The translations under genes were made by a program, and so were the position numbers. The notes beneath the pieces are model-generated. The model saw only the letters and a program-made list of their open reading frames with translations, was not told the origin of the DNA and ran no database searches. From Pseudomonas sp. AOB-7 (lineage in GTDB: Bacteria; Pseudomonadota; Gammaproteobacteria; Pseudomonadales; Pseudomonadaceae), in assembly GCF_003696305.1 (NCBI RefSeq), contig NZ_RFFK01000001.1:434001-498000 (forward strand): a stretch of 64,000 nucleotides of DNA, read 5' to 3'. Shown piece by piece: positions 9,801-18,320 of this stretch (within the stretch, counting starts at the first letter, position 1; each line of letters begins with the position of its first letter).

Positions 9801-9949
9801 CGGATGATCACCTGGGTATCGGACAGGTCCGGCAGGGCATCGATGGCGCTGTTCTGCACCGCCCAGACGCCCCAGGCGGTGGCGAACAGGGTGGCCAGCA
9901 GCACCAGCAGGCGGTTGGCCAGGGACCAGCGAATCAGCGCGGCGATCAT
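6824..9949 (-). CDS. cusA: CusA-type heavy-metal RND efflux permease (Cu/Ag)
   Basis: A 1041-residue inner-membrane proton/metal antiporter of the HME-RND family, the engine of a CusCBA trans-envelope copper/silver pump. The methionines forming the Cu(I) relay in Escherichia coli CusA occur at identical numbers: Met573 (DLLYMP), Met623 (PAPLEM) and Met672 (RIDML). The proton-relay acidic residues in the fourth helix are Asp405 and Glu412 ([13 protein letters not shown]). Two RND repeats with twelve predicted membrane helices and two large periplasmic loops span the protein. The gene overlaps cusB by 4 bp. The stop TAG lies in a repeat. Copper/silver specificity is strongly supported by the relay; no zinc-type CzcA pattern is seen. 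Confidence 0.95.
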   Translation of the reverse strand: MIAALIRWSLANRLLVLLATLFATAWGVWAVQNSAIDALPDLSDTQVIIRTPYVGQAPQIVENQVTYPLASAMLSVPGASAVRGFSFFGDSFVYVLFEDGTDLYWARSRVLEYLSQIQERLPAGAKPALGPDATGVGWIYQYALVDRSGQHDLAQLRALQDWFLNFELKALANVAEVASIGGMVKQYQVLLDPIKLASRGITQQQVAAAIGAANQESGGSVLELAEAEYMVRASGYLQSLADFRAIPLRLDAGGVPVTLGEVAHIQLGPEMRRGIAELDGEGEVVGGVVILRSGANARSTIAAVKAKLSELQASLPEGVEIVTTYDRSQLIDRAVRNLGEKLVEEFIVVALVCLAFLWHLRSSLVAIVSLPLGVLIAFIVMQQQGINANIMSLGGIAIAIGAMVDAALVMIENAHKKLEHWHAEHPDQQLKGERHWQVIGAAALEVGPALFFSLMIITLSFIPVFTLQAQEGRLFGPLAFTKTYAMAAAAGLSVTLVPVLMGYWIRGRIPDERRNPLNRGLIRIYQPALEWVLRFPKATLGLALLVFLSALWPASQLGGEFLPPLDEGDLLYMPTALPGLSAQKAAQLLQQSNRMIKTVPEVARVFGKAGRADSATDPAPLEMFETTIQFKPREQWRPGMTAEKLVEELDRAVQIPGLANLWIPPIRNRIDMLATGIKSPIGVKVAGSDLAQIDAVTQAVERVARTVPGVSSALAERLTGGRYIDVDIDRVAAARYGLNIAEVQALVAGAIGGMNVGETVEGLARFPINLRYPREWRDSLSRLRELPIYTPVGSQITLGTVARIAISDGPPMLRSENARPSGWVYIDTRGRDMASVVADLRQAIAEQVRLQPGMSLSFSGQFEFLERANARLKLVVPATLLIIFVLLYLCFSRLDEALLIMATLPFALTGGVWFLYWLDYNLSVATGVGFIALAGVAAEFGVIMLLYLRNAWAERQAAGQGTPAALLAAIREGAVQRVRPKAMTVATIIAGLLPILLGSGSGSEIMSRIAAPMVGGMLSAPLLSLLVLPAAYQLLRLREVR

Positions 9950-11442
9950 GGCTGTACCTCCTGGTCGCCATGCTCGGCGGCTGCCAGCGGCTGAATCCGT
10001 TCGATCAGCAACCCCTCATCGCTTTCGCGCACCGCGACGCGCACCCGCTGGCCGGGCTGCAGGCCCTGCAGCAGGGCGGCATCGGCCACCGGGAAGAACA
10101 TGCTCATGCCCGGCATGCCCAGGGTCTTGAACGGGCCATGGGTGAGCAGCAGACCATCGGCCTCGATGGCGTCGATCTGCCCCTCGGCCTCATGCAGGGC
10201 CGGCTGTAGCTTGACCTCGGCCGCCGGCTGGCCCAGTTCCTGGGCCAGTAGGCCACGCAGGCTGGCCTCGGAATCCAGCAGGAACTGCCCGGAAACCACC
10301 ACCTGCTGGCCCTCGCTCAGGCCTTCGAGGACTTCGACCTGGTCGCCCTGCTCGCGGCCGATGCGGATTTCCAGCGGCCGGTAGCGGCCCTCGCCCTCGG
10401 CCAGCAGCACCAGGTTGCGCCGACCGCTGCGGATCACCGCCTCGCTGGGCAGGAGCAGGGTCTCGCTGCCCTGGCTGTGCTGCAGGCGCACCCGCGCGCT
10501 CATACCGGGGCGCAGGCGGCCCTCGGGGTTGTCCAGCACCACCCGCAGGCGCAGGGTGCGGCTGTCCAGGTTGGCCTCGGGCAACAGCGCCTCGATACGG
10601 CCGCCGATACTCTCCCCCGGCAGGGCCGGCAGCAACACCTCGACCGGCTGGCCGGGCTCGATCGCGCTGGCTTGCGCCTCGGGCAGCGCCACCTCCAGCC
10701 AGACCCGCTGTAGGCCGTTGATCCGCGCCAGGCTCTGCCCGGCGCTGAGGGTCATGCCCTCGCGCACCTGCAACTCCTGCACTACCCCGGCAATCGGGCT
10801 GGTCACCGTCCACACCCGCTGCACCTGGCCGCTGCGCTCCAGGCGCGCGATCAGCGCCGCCGGCATGCCCACCAGTTGCAGGCGCTGGCGCGCCGCGGCC
10901 AACAGCGGCGGCTGGTCGAGATCGCGCAGGGCCAGGTATTCCTCCTGCGCCGCCAGCCAGTCGGGTACCAGCAGATCGACCAGCGGCGCGCCGGCCGCCA
11001 GCAGGTCCTCGGGCGCCAGCGGGTAGACCCGCTCGACGAAGGCGGCGCTGCGCGTCTGCACCAGGGCCACGTCGCGCTGGTCGAAGCCCAGGCTGCCGAC
11101 CGCATCCAGCTCGCCATGCAGCGGCCCGCGCACCACGCGGGCCAGGCGCATGCCGAGGTTCTGGGTCAGGCGCGGGTCGATCGCCATGGCCGTGCTCGGC
11201 GCATCGCCGGCCTGCGTATCGGCGTAGCGCGGCACCAGGTCCATATCCATAAAGGGCGACTTGCCCGGCTGCTCGAAGCGCTGCTGCGGGTACATGGGGT
11301 CGTACCAGTAGAGCACCGGGCGCTCGCTGTCGGCCGCCACGGGCGGTTGTGCATGCTGCTGGCGGCCAAGCCAGTAGCCGCTGGCCGCGCCGACGGCAAT
11401 CAGGACGACGAGGCCCAGGGCCTGGATCGGTGAAGGGCTCAT
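9946..11442 (-). CDS. cusB: CusB membrane-fusion adaptor with fused CusF domain
   Basis: A 498-residue periplasmic adaptor. After an N-terminal membrane anchor (residues 6-25) comes the copper-capturing motif of CusB, with Met50, Met65 and Met67 spaced exactly as Met21/36/38 of mature E. coli CusB (DPMYP...[10 protein letters not shown]). Barrel-sandwich, hairpin and beta-barrel segments follow (about 100-395). The last 90 residues are a CusF-like fold: His435, Met443, Met446 and Met448 align with His36, Trp44, Met47 and Met49 of CusF, so the capping tryptophan is a methionine here. In E. coli CusF is a separate chaperone; here it is covalently attached to the adaptor. The gene overlaps both cusC and cusA by 4 bp, so the three are co-translated. 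Confidence 0.94.
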   Translation of the reverse strand: MSPSPIQALGLVVLIAVGAASGYWLGRQQHAQPPVAADSERPVLYWYDPMYPQQRFEQPGKSPFMDMDLVPRYADTQAGDAPSTAMAIDPRLTQNLGMRLARVVRGPLHGELDAVGSLGFDQRDVALVQTRSAAFVERVYPLAPEDLLAAGAPLVDLLVPDWLAAQEEYLALRDLDQPPLLAAARQRLQLVGMPAALIARLERSGQVQRVWTVTSPIAGVVQELQVREGMTLSAGQSLARINGLQRVWLEVALPEAQASAIEPGQPVEVLLPALPGESIGGRIEALLPEANLDSRTLRLRVVLDNPEGRLRPGMSARVRLQHSQGSETLLLPSEAVIRSGRRNLVLLAEGEGRYRPLEIRIGREQGDQVEVLEGLSEGQQVVVSGQFLLDSEASLRGLLAQELGQPAAEVKLQPALHEAEGQIDAIEADGLLLTHGPFKTLGMPGMSMFFPVADAALLQGLQPGQRVRVAVRESDEGLLIERIQPLAAAEHGDQEVQP

Positions 11443-12698
11443 TGGTCACGCTCCTGATGATTGGCGTAAGCGAAATGCAGGCGGGCAGCGACCAGCGCCC
11501 GCTGTTCGAGAAAGTCCAGATGGCGCAACTGCGCCTCCACCCGCTCGCGGCGGGCGGCGATCAGCTCGCTCAGCTCGCCGCGCCCGGCCTGGTAGTCGGC
11601 CAGGCTCAGGCGTACCCGCTGCTCGGCCAGGGGCAGCAGTTGCTCCTGGCTGCGCTCCACGGCGCGCTGCAGGCGACGGTGCTCGGCCAGTTCCATGGCC
11701 AGCTGCAGGGCATGCTCGCGCAGCAACGCCTCGCGCTCGGCCTCCAGGGCCAGCAGCTCGGCGCGCTGGGCGGCGATGCGCGGGTTCTGCCGGCTGCCGG
11801 CGAACACCGGCAGGTCGATGCTCAGCTGCAGCGAGAGCATGTCGCCGAAGGCACGATCACGCTGCTGATAGGCCAGTTCCCAGCTCCAGTCGGGGCGCTT
11901 GTCGGCTTCGGCCAGCTTGACCCGGGCCTCGGCCTCACGGGTCTGCGGGACGAAGGCCTGCAGTTCGGGGTGCTGGGGCAAGGCATGGCGGTAGCGCGCC
12001 TCGTCCACCGGCCAGTCGGGCAAGGGGCCGCGCAGTGGCTCGTCGGCCGCCGCGCCGACCCAGCGACGCAGGACGGCGCGGGCCTGACTGCGCTGCTGCT
12101 GCAACTCGTCCTCGCGTTCGGCCAGGGCCAGGGCCTCCTGGCGCGGCGCCAGGCTGTCGGCGCTCGGTCCGCGGCCGCCGGCCAGGCGCGCCTGCACCGC
12201 CCGCTCGAGCAGGCGGTTCTCCGCATAGAACTCCTGGAACAGCTGCAGGCGCTGCTCCAGGGCCTGGGCGACTATCCAGGCCTGGGCGGTCTGCCGCTGC
12301 ACCTGCAGGCGCTCGACCTGCTCCTGGGCCGCGGCCGAGTCGATGCCCGCCCGCGCCAGCTCGACCCGGGCGCTGCGCTTGGCGCGGTTGGGTACCTCCT
12401 GCATAACGCCGAGCATGCGCATGGTCATCGACTCGGCATCCAGGCGCCAGCGCTCCTGCCCTTCGATGGGCAGGTTCTGCAGGCCCAGCAGCAGTTTCGG
12501 ATCGGGCAGCTCGCCGGCGGGCACGGCGGCCTGGCGCGCCGCCTCCAGTTCGGCGGCGCGCGCCATCAGGTTGGGCGCTTCACGCCCGGCCAGGAGCAGG
12601 GCCTGCTCCAGGGTCAGGGCCAGACTCGGCATGCTGGCGAGGCTGGCCAACACGGCGCCGGCCAGCAGCGGACCGAGGCGCGAATAGGCAATGGACAT
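11439..12698 (-). CDS. cusC: CusC-like TolC-family outer membrane factor
   Basis: A 419-residue outer-membrane channel of the TolC family, the exit duct for the CusBA pump. It has a signal peptide (LAGAVLASLASMPSLALT, cleavage around residue 28) and two repeats of long amphipathic, Ala/Glu/Arg-rich helices (about 40-210 and 240-410) typical of the alpha-barrel. I see no lipobox cysteine, so it is probably not lipid-anchored, unlike E. coli CusC. It is shorter than E. coli CusC (about 460). Copper function is inferred from its position: first of three overlapping genes with cusB and cusA. Confidence 0.88.
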   Translation of the reverse strand: MSIAYSRLGPLLAGAVLASLASMPSLALTLEQALLLAGREAPNLMARAAELEAARQAAVPAGELPDPKLLLGLQNLPIEGQERWRLDAESMTMRMLGVMQEVPNRAKRSARVELARAGIDSAAAQEQVERLQVQRQTAQAWIVAQALEQRLQLFQEFYAENRLLERAVQARLAGGRGPSADSLAPRQEALALAEREDELQQQRSQARAVLRRWVGAAADEPLRGPLPDWPVDEARYRHALPQHPELQAFVPQTREAEARVKLAEADKRPDWSWELAYQQRDRAFGDMLSLQLSIDLPVFAGSRQNPRIAAQRAELLALEAEREALLREHALQLAMELAEHRRLQRAVERSQEQLLPLAEQRVRLSLADYQAGRGELSELIAARRERVEAQLRHLDFLEQRALVAARLHFAYANHQERDQ

Positions 12699-12791
12699 CG
12701 GTCGATTCCTGTCGAAAACCAGCGTCCGCGGGACGCACAGCCCCCCGCCGGCAGCCGGGCTGCACGGAGGGCATCGAGGTTGGCGAGGGAA

Positions 12792-13121
12792 TCAGGCCCG
12801 GGGCGGACGCCAGGGCGCGAGCGAAGGTCGTGACAGGGGATCGGCGAGAGCCTGCCAGGCAAGCCGCGAGGGAGCGAGCAGCCCGTCCATCCGCGGCGGC
12901 TGGCTGCCGAGCAACGAGGCTCCGGCGCTGGAGCACTGCGACATCTCGGCGCACAGTTGATCGCCAGCGGCCATCGCCTCGTCGTCGCAGCAGTCGCCCG
13001 GCTGGCCGCTGCCCTGGCTCATCGGGCAGGGATCGCCCTGCGGCAGGAGGCCCGCCAGGGACTGCAGGGGCAGCACCAGCGTCAGCAGCAAGACCAGATA
13101 GAGGCGGGCCATGGCGTTCAT
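12792..13121 (-). CDS. Small secreted Cys-rich protein at the head of the cus operon
   Basis: I do not recognise a named family. The product (109 residues from MNAMARLYLV) has a signal peptide (LYLVLLLTLVLPLQSLAG) and a short mature part with five cysteines in a compact region: DPCPM, GDCCDDE, LCAEMSQC. Together with Met and acidic residues this suggests a periplasmic metal-binding or redox role. It lies 93 bp before cusC in the same direction and is probably the first gene of the unit. An alternative start nine bases downstream (MARLY) fits the predicted promoter better. Both starts lack a strong Shine-Dalgarno sequence. Function is inferred from context only. Confidence 0.6.
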   Translation of the reverse strand: MNAMARLYLVLLLTLVLPLQSLAGLLPQGDPCPMSQGSGQPGDCCDDEAMAAGDQLCAEMSQCSSAGASLLGSQPPRMDGLLAPSRLAWQALADPLSRPSLAPWRPPRA

Positions 13122-13128
13122 GCCAGGC

Positions 13129-13157
13129 AGTCTAGTGCGCCGCCAGGTCGGCGGCAA
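13129..13157 (-). promoter_or_regulatory. Possible cus operon promoter with dyad between -35 and -10
   Basis: On the minus strand TTGCCG (13157-13152) and TAGACT (13134-13129) are 17 bp apart. Between them lies GCCGCC-N5-GGCGGC, a dyad placed like a MerR/CueR-family operator, although those usually have 19-20-bp spacers. Transcription would start near 13122, almost at the start codon, giving a very short leader. Low confidence. Confidence 0.3.
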
Positions 13158-13250
13158 TTGACCGGGCTCAAGGCTACCTCAGCCCTCTGCGCCCTGCGAC
13201 AACCGCTGGGCATCGCACCGCCTCGGCCAAGCCCGGTTACAACTCTCGAC

Positions 13251-13279
13251 TTGCTCGATGTGACCAGCAGTCATAGCAT
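13251..13279 (+). promoter_or_regulatory. Promoter of the tetR-RND operon
   Basis: TTGCTC (13251-13256) and TAGCAT (13274-13279) with 17-bp spacing, giving a start near 13286 and a leader of about 25 nt. The first TetR operator fills most of the spacer and the second begins at the last base of the -10 element. Confidence 0.45.
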
Positions 13280-13291
13280 GACCGCCGGTCA
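13261..13291. promoter_or_regulatory. Tandem palindromic operators, probably TetR-type
   Basis: Two 13-bp palindromes of the form TGAC-N5-GTCA: TGACCAGCAGTCA (13261-13273) and TGACCGCCGGTCA (13279-13291), 18 bp apart from start to start. They lie 21-51 bp upstream of the TetR start codon and overlap the predicted promoter, the layout expected for an autoregulating TetR repressor. Confidence 0.6.
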
Positions 13292-13311
13292 CAACTCGCC
13301 GCGGACAGTCC

Positions 13312-13968
13312 ATGCGCTACCAGGATCACCTCTTCCAGCAACGGGAAAACGCCCTGCTCGAAGCCGCCCGCCAGCTATTCCAGGAGCAGTCCTGGGATCG
13401 CGTCACCATCGCCGAGGTGGCCCGCCACGCCGGCATCGGCAAGGGCACGGTGTACAAGCACTTCCCCAGCAAGGAGGCGCTCTACGCGCGCCTGGTGCTG
13501 GATCGCTCACGCCAGCATCTGGGCGAACTGCGCGCCGTCGCCCAGCAGGCGCCGGCGCCGCAGGCCATGCGCCGGGTGATTCGCCGCGCCTTCGAGCAGT
13601 TGCTGGCCGACCCGCTGCAGGCCGAGCTGTGCCTGCTGTGCGACCGTCCGGCCTTTCAGGAACGCCTGGAGCCGCCCTACCGCGAGCAGTTTCTCGAACT
13701 TGAGGGCCAGTACCTGGCGCTGTTCAACCAGTTGCTGCAGGCCAGCTTCGCCGAGCTCGAGCTATCGCCGGCCGACTGCCAGCACTTGCTGTGGGGCGTC
13801 GAGGCCTGCGTCAACGGGGTGATGGCACGCATCGCCTCCGGCGGCTTCGCCCATTGGGCCGAGCCGATTGCCCTGGACGCCTACTTCGAGCGCGTCACCG
13901 ATTTCATCATCGCCGGCCTGCAGGGTCAGGCCGCCGCGCTGCATCCAGCGCCCGCATTCAGCGAGTAA
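13312..13968 (+). CDS. TetR/AcrR-family repressor of the adjacent RND pump
   Basis: A 218-residue TetR-family regulator with the N-terminal helix-turn-helix intact (residues about 12-58: DRVTIAEVARHAGIGKGTVYKHFPSKEALYARL) and an alpha-helical ligand domain that contains CLLCDRP. It is followed after 6 bp by the adaptor and pump genes, so it is the first gene of their operon and probably represses it through the two palindromes in its promoter until a pump substrate binds (family behaviour, inferred here). It is divergent from the cus operon; an effect on that operon is possible but unsupported. The ligand is unknown. Confidence 0.88.
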   Translation: MRYQDHLFQQRENALLEAARQLFQEQSWDRVTIAEVARHAGIGKGTVYKHFPSKEALYARLVLDRSRQHLGELRAVAQQAPAPQAMRRVIRRAFEQLLADPLQAELCLLCDRPAFQERLEPPYREQFLELEGQYLALFNQLLQASFAELELSPADCQHLLWGVEACVNGVMARIASGGFAHWAEPIALDAYFERVTDFIIAGLQGQAAALHPAPAFSE

Positions 13969-13974
13969 CCCGCC

Positions 13975-15057
13975 ATGTTCACCCAACTCAGCAAACGCCC
14001 CTGGATCATCGCCGTCCTCATCATCCTGGTGCTGCTGCTCTGGCTGCTCAGCGGCGAGCGCTTCGCCGCCCGCGACGAGGCCACGGCCGACCAACCGGCC
14101 GCGGCCGCCGAGCTGCCGCGGGTCGAGGTGCAGTGGCTGCAGGCCGAGCCGATGCAACGCCAGCACGTGGTGCAGGGGCAGATCGAGGCCTGGCGCCGGG
14201 TCGAGCTGCGCGCCCAGGTCAGCGGCAGCGTGCAGCGCCTGGATCAGGACAAGGGCAACCGCGTCGCCGCCGAACAATTGCTGCTGAGCCTGTCGCCGGA
14301 CGACCGCCCGGCCCAGGTGGCGCGCAGCGAGGCCGACGTGCGCCAGCGCGAGAGCGACGTGAGCGCGGCCAAGCGCCTGCGCGAACGCAGCCTGATCTCG
14401 GCCAACGAACTGATGCGCCTGGAGAGCGAGCTGGCCAAGGCCCGCGCCGAACTCGACAGCGCCCGCCTGCAGCTGCGCAACACGCGGATCGTCGCGCCCT
14501 TCGCCGGCATCTACGACCAGCGCCAGGTCGAGCTGGGCGATTTCGTCCAGCCCGGGCAGAGCCTGCTGACCCTGGTGGACATCGACCGCCTCAAGGTCAG
14601 CGCGCAGATCGCCCAGCAGCAGGTGACCCAGCTGCAGCTGGGCCAGCCGGTCAAGGTCGAGCTGCTCGACGGCCGCACACTGGAAGGTGAGCTGCACTTT
14701 ATCGCCGCCGCCGCCGACCCCGGCTCGCGCAGCTTCCGCATCGAGGTCAAGGTGGACAATCCCGCCGGCCTGCGCCTGGCCGGCGCCAGCGCCACCCTGC
14801 ATATCCAGACCGGCGAGGCCCTGGCCCATCGCCTGTCCCCGGCCCTGCTCAGCCTCGACCAGACCGGCCGCCACGGGGTCAAGTGGGTCAACCAGGAGCA
14901 GCGCGTGGAGTTCACCCAGGTGCAGCTGATCAGCGTCGACAACCAGGGCGCCTGGGTCAGCGGCCTGCCGCCGAAGGTGGCGCTGATCACCCTCGGCCAG
15001 GGCTTCGTCGAGCCGGGCCAGCAGGTACGCACGCAACTCGCCGCAGAGGGCAGCTGA
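13975..15057 (+). CDS. RND efflux periplasmic adaptor (membrane fusion protein)
   Basis: A 360-residue HlyD/AcrA-type adaptor. It has an N-terminal membrane anchor (IIAVLIILVLLLWLL, residues 10-24) with no lipobox, a lipoyl half-motif (VELRAQVSGSVQRL), a short alpha-hairpin (about 108-165) and the second half (IVAPFAGIYDQRQVELGDFV), then beta-barrel and membrane-proximal domains. It links the inner-membrane pump to an outer-membrane channel. No channel gene is present, so a TolC-type protein encoded elsewhere must serve. It is separated by one base from the pump gene. Confidence 0.9.
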   Translation: MFTQLSKRPWIIAVLIILVLLLWLLSGERFAARDEATADQPAAAAELPRVEVQWLQAEPMQRQHVVQGQIEAWRRVELRAQVSGSVQRLDQDKGNRVAAEQLLLSLSPDDRPAQVARSEADVRQRESDVSAAKRLRERSLISANELMRLESELAKARAELDSARLQLRNTRIVAPFAGIYDQRQVELGDFVQPGQSLLTLVDIDRLKVSAQIAQQQVTQLQLGQPVKVELLDGRTLEGELHFIAAAADPGSRSFRIEVKVDNPAGLRLAGASATLHIQTGEALAHRLSPALLSLDQTGRHGVKWVNQEQRVEFTQVQLISVDNQGAWVSGLPPKVALITLGQGFVEPGQQVRTQLAAEGS

Positions 15058-15058
15058 G

Positions 15059-18000
15059 ATGCACGCCCTGATCGCCGCGGCACTGGATCGCAGCCGCACC
15101 AGCCTGTTGTTTCTGGCCTTCCTGATCCTCGGCGGGCTGGTCGCCTATATCGCCATTCCCAAGGAGTCCAACCCGGACGTGGCGATCCCGATCATCTACG
15201 TCTCGGTGACCCTGGAAGGCATCAGCCCGGAAGACGGCGAACGCCTGCTGGTGCGTCCTCTGGAACAGGAGCTGCGCAGCCTCGAGGGCGTCAAGGAAAT
15301 GCGCTCGGTATCCAGCGAGGGGCATGCCTCGGTGACCCTGGAGTTCGACGCCGGCTTCGACGCCAAGGTGGCCCTGGCCGACGTGCGCGAGAAGGTCGAT
15401 ACCGCGCGCAGCAAGCTGCCCGAGGAGGCCGACGAGCCGACCGTCAACGAGGTCAACGTGGCGCTGTTCCCGGTGCTCTCGGTGGGCTTGTCCGGCCCGA
15501 TCGCCGAGACCGAGCTGGTGTACATCGCCCGGCGCCTGAAGGAGAACATCGAAGGCATCGCCGAGGTGCTGTCGGTGGAGATCGGCGGCGACCGCGAAGA
15601 CCTGCTGGAAATCGTCGTCGACCCGCAGGTGCTGGACAGCTATGGCATCGACTACAACGAGCTGTTCAACCTGGTCAGCCGCAACAATCGCCTGGTTGCC
15701 GCCGGCAGCCTGGACACCGGTGCCGGACGCATGAGCATGAAGGTGCCGGGGGTGATCGAGAACCTCGAAGACGTCATGAGCATGCCGATCAAGGTGGTGG
15801 CGGGCAGCGTGGTCACCTTCGCCGACGTCGCCAGCATCCGCCGCACCTTCAAGGACCCCACCGGCTTCGCCCGCATCAACGGCCAGCCGGCCATCGTCCT
15901 GGAGGTGTCCAAGCGCAGCGGCGCCAACATCATCGAGACCATCGAGCAGGTCAAGGCGCTGCTGGAGCAGGCCAAACCGCTGCTGCCGGCGGGCGTGGAA
16001 GTCAGCTACATCATGGATCAGTCGCAGGAAGTGCAGAGCATGCTCGGCGACCTGCTCAACAACGTGCTGACCGCCATCGTCCTGGTGCTGATCCTGGTAG
16101 TGGCGAGCATGGGCCTGCGTTCGGCGCTGCTGGTCGGCCTGACCATTCCCGGCGCCTTCCTGAGCGGCATCCTGCTGATCTGGATGCTCGGTTTCACCCT
16201 CAATATCGTCGTGCTGTTCAGCCTGATCCTGGTCGCCGGCATGCTGGTGGACGGCGCCATCGTCGTCTCCGAGCTGGCCGACCGCTACCTGCACCAGGGC
16301 CAGAACCCGCGCCAGGCCTGGGCCAATGCCGCCACGCGGATGGCCTGGCCGGTGATAGCCTCCACCGCCACCACATTGGTGGTGTTCCTGCCGCTGCTGT
16401 TCTGGCCCGGGGTGGTCGGCCAGTTCATGAAGTACCTGCCGGCCACCGTGATCCTCTGTCTGCTGGCCTCGCTGGCCATGGCCCTGGTGTTCCTGCCGGT
16501 GCTCGGCGCCGTCACCGGCGGCGCGGCCCAACCGCAGGCGCAGCACGCCAGCCGCGCCGGCAGCGCCTACCGCCGGCTGCTGGAAAAGCTGCTCCGGCGC
16601 CCCGGCCTGACCCTGCTCGGCATGCTCGCGCTGATCGCGCTGATCTACGTCGGCTACGGCCGCTTCAACCACGGCGTGGAATTCTTCCCCGAGGTCGAGC
16701 CGGAAAGCGCGCAGATCTGGCTGCGTGCCCGCGGCGACCTGTCGGTACAGGAGAAGGACACCCTGCTCAAGCAGGTGGAACGCCAGGTGCTCGGCATGCG
16801 CGAGGTCAAGGCGCTGTACGCGCGCTCCCTGGCCCAGCCGGACGGCCAGCTCGGCGCCGACGTGATCGGCACCCTGCAGTTCCAGTTCGTCGACTGGCAC
16901 CAGCGTCGCCCGGCCAAGGACATCCTCGCCGAGATGAGCCGGCGCACCGCCGACATCCCCGGCGTGGTGCTGGAGTTCCGCAAGCAGGAACAGGGCCCCA
17001 CCGACGGCAAGCCGGTCAAGCTGCAGATCAGCGCCATGGACCCGGCGCTGAGCGAGCAGTGGGTCGAGCGCATCCGCGGCGAAATGCACAGGCTCGGCGG
17101 TTTCGTCGACATCGAGGACGACCGCGCCCTGCCCGGCATCGAATGGCGAATCAAGGTCGACCGCGAGGCCGCCGCGCGCTTCGGCGCCGACGTGCTCAGC
17201 GTCGGCAACGCGGTGCAGATGATCACCAACGGCCTGAAGCTGGCCACCTACCGCCCCGAGGACGCCACCGACGAGGTGGACATCCGCGTGCGCCTGCCCG
17301 GCAACTGGCGCTCGCTCGACCAGCTCGGCCGCCTGACCCTGAGCACGCCGACCGGCCAGGTGCCGCTGAGCAACTTCGTCGACCTGCAGCCGGCGCCCAA
17401 GGTCGGCACCCTGCGCCGGGTCGACGGCGACCGCACCATCACCCTGCAGGCCGACCTGGCCGAGGGCGCACGCCTGGACGAACGGCTCAAGGCGTTGCGC
17501 GAGGCGCTCGGCGAGGTACCGGCCGAGGTCAAGGTGCAGTTCGCCGGCGAGGACGCCGACCAGCGCGAGGCGGCCACCTTCCTGATGACCGCCTTCGTCG
17601 TCGCCATCTTCCTCATGGCGATCATCCTGGTCACCCAGTTCAACAGCCTCTACCAGGCGGCGCTGGTGCTGTCGGCCATCGTCCTGTCCACCGCCGGCGT
17701 GCTGATGGGCCTGCTGATCAACGGCCAGTCGTTCGGCATCGTCATGGTCGGCATGGGCCTGATCGCCCTGGCTGGCATCGTGGTCAACAACAACATCATC
17801 CTCATCGACACCTACAACCAGCTGCGCCGCCAGGGCCTGGAGCCGCGCGAGGCAGCGCTGGAAACCGGCAGCCTGCGCCTGCGTCCGGTGCTGCTGACCG
17901 CGGTGACCACCATCCTCGGCCTGATGCCCATGGTGCTCAGCGTCAACGTCGACCTGCTCAGCCCGAGCCTGGGCTTCGGCGCCCCCTCGACCCAGTGGTG

Positions 18001-18205
18001 GACCCAGCTGTCCAGCGCCATCGCCGGCGGCCTGGCCTTCGCCACCGCGCTGACCCTGCTGCTGACGCCCTGCCTGCTGGTGCTCGGCGCCCGCTTCGAA
18101 CGTCGCCCGCCGCCACTGGAAACCTACGACACCGACCTGCTCGACCTGCCCGAACACCTGATCGCGGCCAAGCCCGACAAGGTGCAGCTGCAACGCACCG
18201 ACTGA
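15059..18205 (+). CDS. RND-family efflux permease (HAE1-like)
   Basis: A 1048-residue inner-membrane RND pump with twelve predicted helices and two periplasmic loops, in an operon with TetR and an adaptor. The start MHALIAAALDRSRTSLLFL and the segment PKESNPDVAIPIIYVSVT show the RND N-terminus. The proton relay differs from AcrB: the fourth helix reads GMLVDGAIVV, with Asp398 followed by Gly instead of a second Asp, and the tenth helix reads GIVVNNNIILID without the AcrB lysine. It therefore belongs to the AcrB-like but divergent group of proteobacterial RND pumps. The substrate is unknown; organic compounds are more likely than metals because no Met relay is seen. Confidence 0.9.
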   Translation: MHALIAAALDRSRTSLLFLAFLILGGLVAYIAIPKESNPDVAIPIIYVSVTLEGISPEDGERLLVRPLEQELRSLEGVKEMRSVSSEGHASVTLEFDAGFDAKVALADVREKVDTARSKLPEEADEPTVNEVNVALFPVLSVGLSGPIAETELVYIARRLKENIEGIAEVLSVEIGGDREDLLEIVVDPQVLDSYGIDYNELFNLVSRNNRLVAAGSLDTGAGRMSMKVPGVIENLEDVMSMPIKVVAGSVVTFADVASIRRTFKDPTGFARINGQPAIVLEVSKRSGANIIETIEQVKALLEQAKPLLPAGVEVSYIMDQSQEVQSMLGDLLNNVLTAIVLVLILVVASMGLRSALLVGLTIPGAFLSGILLIWMLGFTLNIVVLFSLILVAGMLVDGAIVVSELADRYLHQGQNPRQAWANAATRMAWPVIASTATTLVVFLPLLFWPGVVGQFMKYLPATVILCLLASLAMALVFLPVLGAVTGGAAQPQAQHASRAGSAYRRLLEKLLRRPGLTLLGMLALIALIYVGYGRFNHGVEFFPEVEPESAQIWLRARGDLSVQEKDTLLKQVERQVLGMREVKALYARSLAQPDGQLGADVIGTLQFQFVDWHQRRPAKDILAEMSRRTADIPGVVLEFRKQEQGPTDGKPVKLQISAMDPALSEQWVERIRGEMHRLGGFVDIEDDRALPGIEWRIKVDREAAARFGADVLSVGNAVQMITNGLKLATYRPEDATDEVDIRVRLPGNWRSLDQLGRLTLSTPTGQVPLSNFVDLQPAPKVGTLRRVDGDRTITLQADLAEGARLDERLKALREALGEVPAEVKVQFAGEDADQREAATFLMTAFVVAIFLMAIILVTQFNSLYQAALVLSAIVLSTAGVLMGLLINGQSFGIVMVGMGLIALAGIVVNNNIILIDTYNQLRRQGLEPREAALETGSLRLRPVLLTAVTTILGLMPMVLSVNVDLLSPSLGFGAPSTQWWTQLSSAIAGGLAFATALTLLLTPCLLVLGARFERRPPPLETYDTDLLDLPEHLIAAKPDKVQLQRTD

Positions 18206-18210
18206 GCCAA

Positions 18211-18235
18211 GCGCCCCGCCGCATTGGCGGGGCGC
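18211..18235 (+). terminator. Hairpin after the RND operon
   Basis: GCGCCCCGCC (18211-18220) pairs perfectly with GGCGGGGCGC (18226-18235) around GCATT, starting six bases after the pump stop codon. The stem is strong but no T-run follows. Confidence 0.6.
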
Positions 18236-18320
18236 CCAACCAAAGCCTGGCGCGCGCCACTCGACTGGGTGGTCAGGCGCTTTGCCCCTACACTCGGCAG
18301 CTCACTTGCAAGGAGCCGCC

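Noticed and set aside
6743..9994. Open plus-strand frame of more than 1000 codons opposite cusA
   Set aside because: Antisense shadow of cusA in GC-rich DNA: the translation is dominated by His/Arg/Gln/Gly with no family motif, while the other strand encodes an intact CusA with all functional residues.
13251..13311. TetR operator considered as a MexL-type site, making the pump MexJK
   Set aside because: The TGAC-N5-GTCA motifs do not resemble the sites I recall for MexL, and the pump's membrane motifs are divergent, so no mex symbol was given.
14987..18193. Open minus-strand frame of more than 1000 codons opposite the RND pump
   Set aside because: Antisense artefact of codon bias; low-complexity Gln/His/Val-rich product without recognisable domains.
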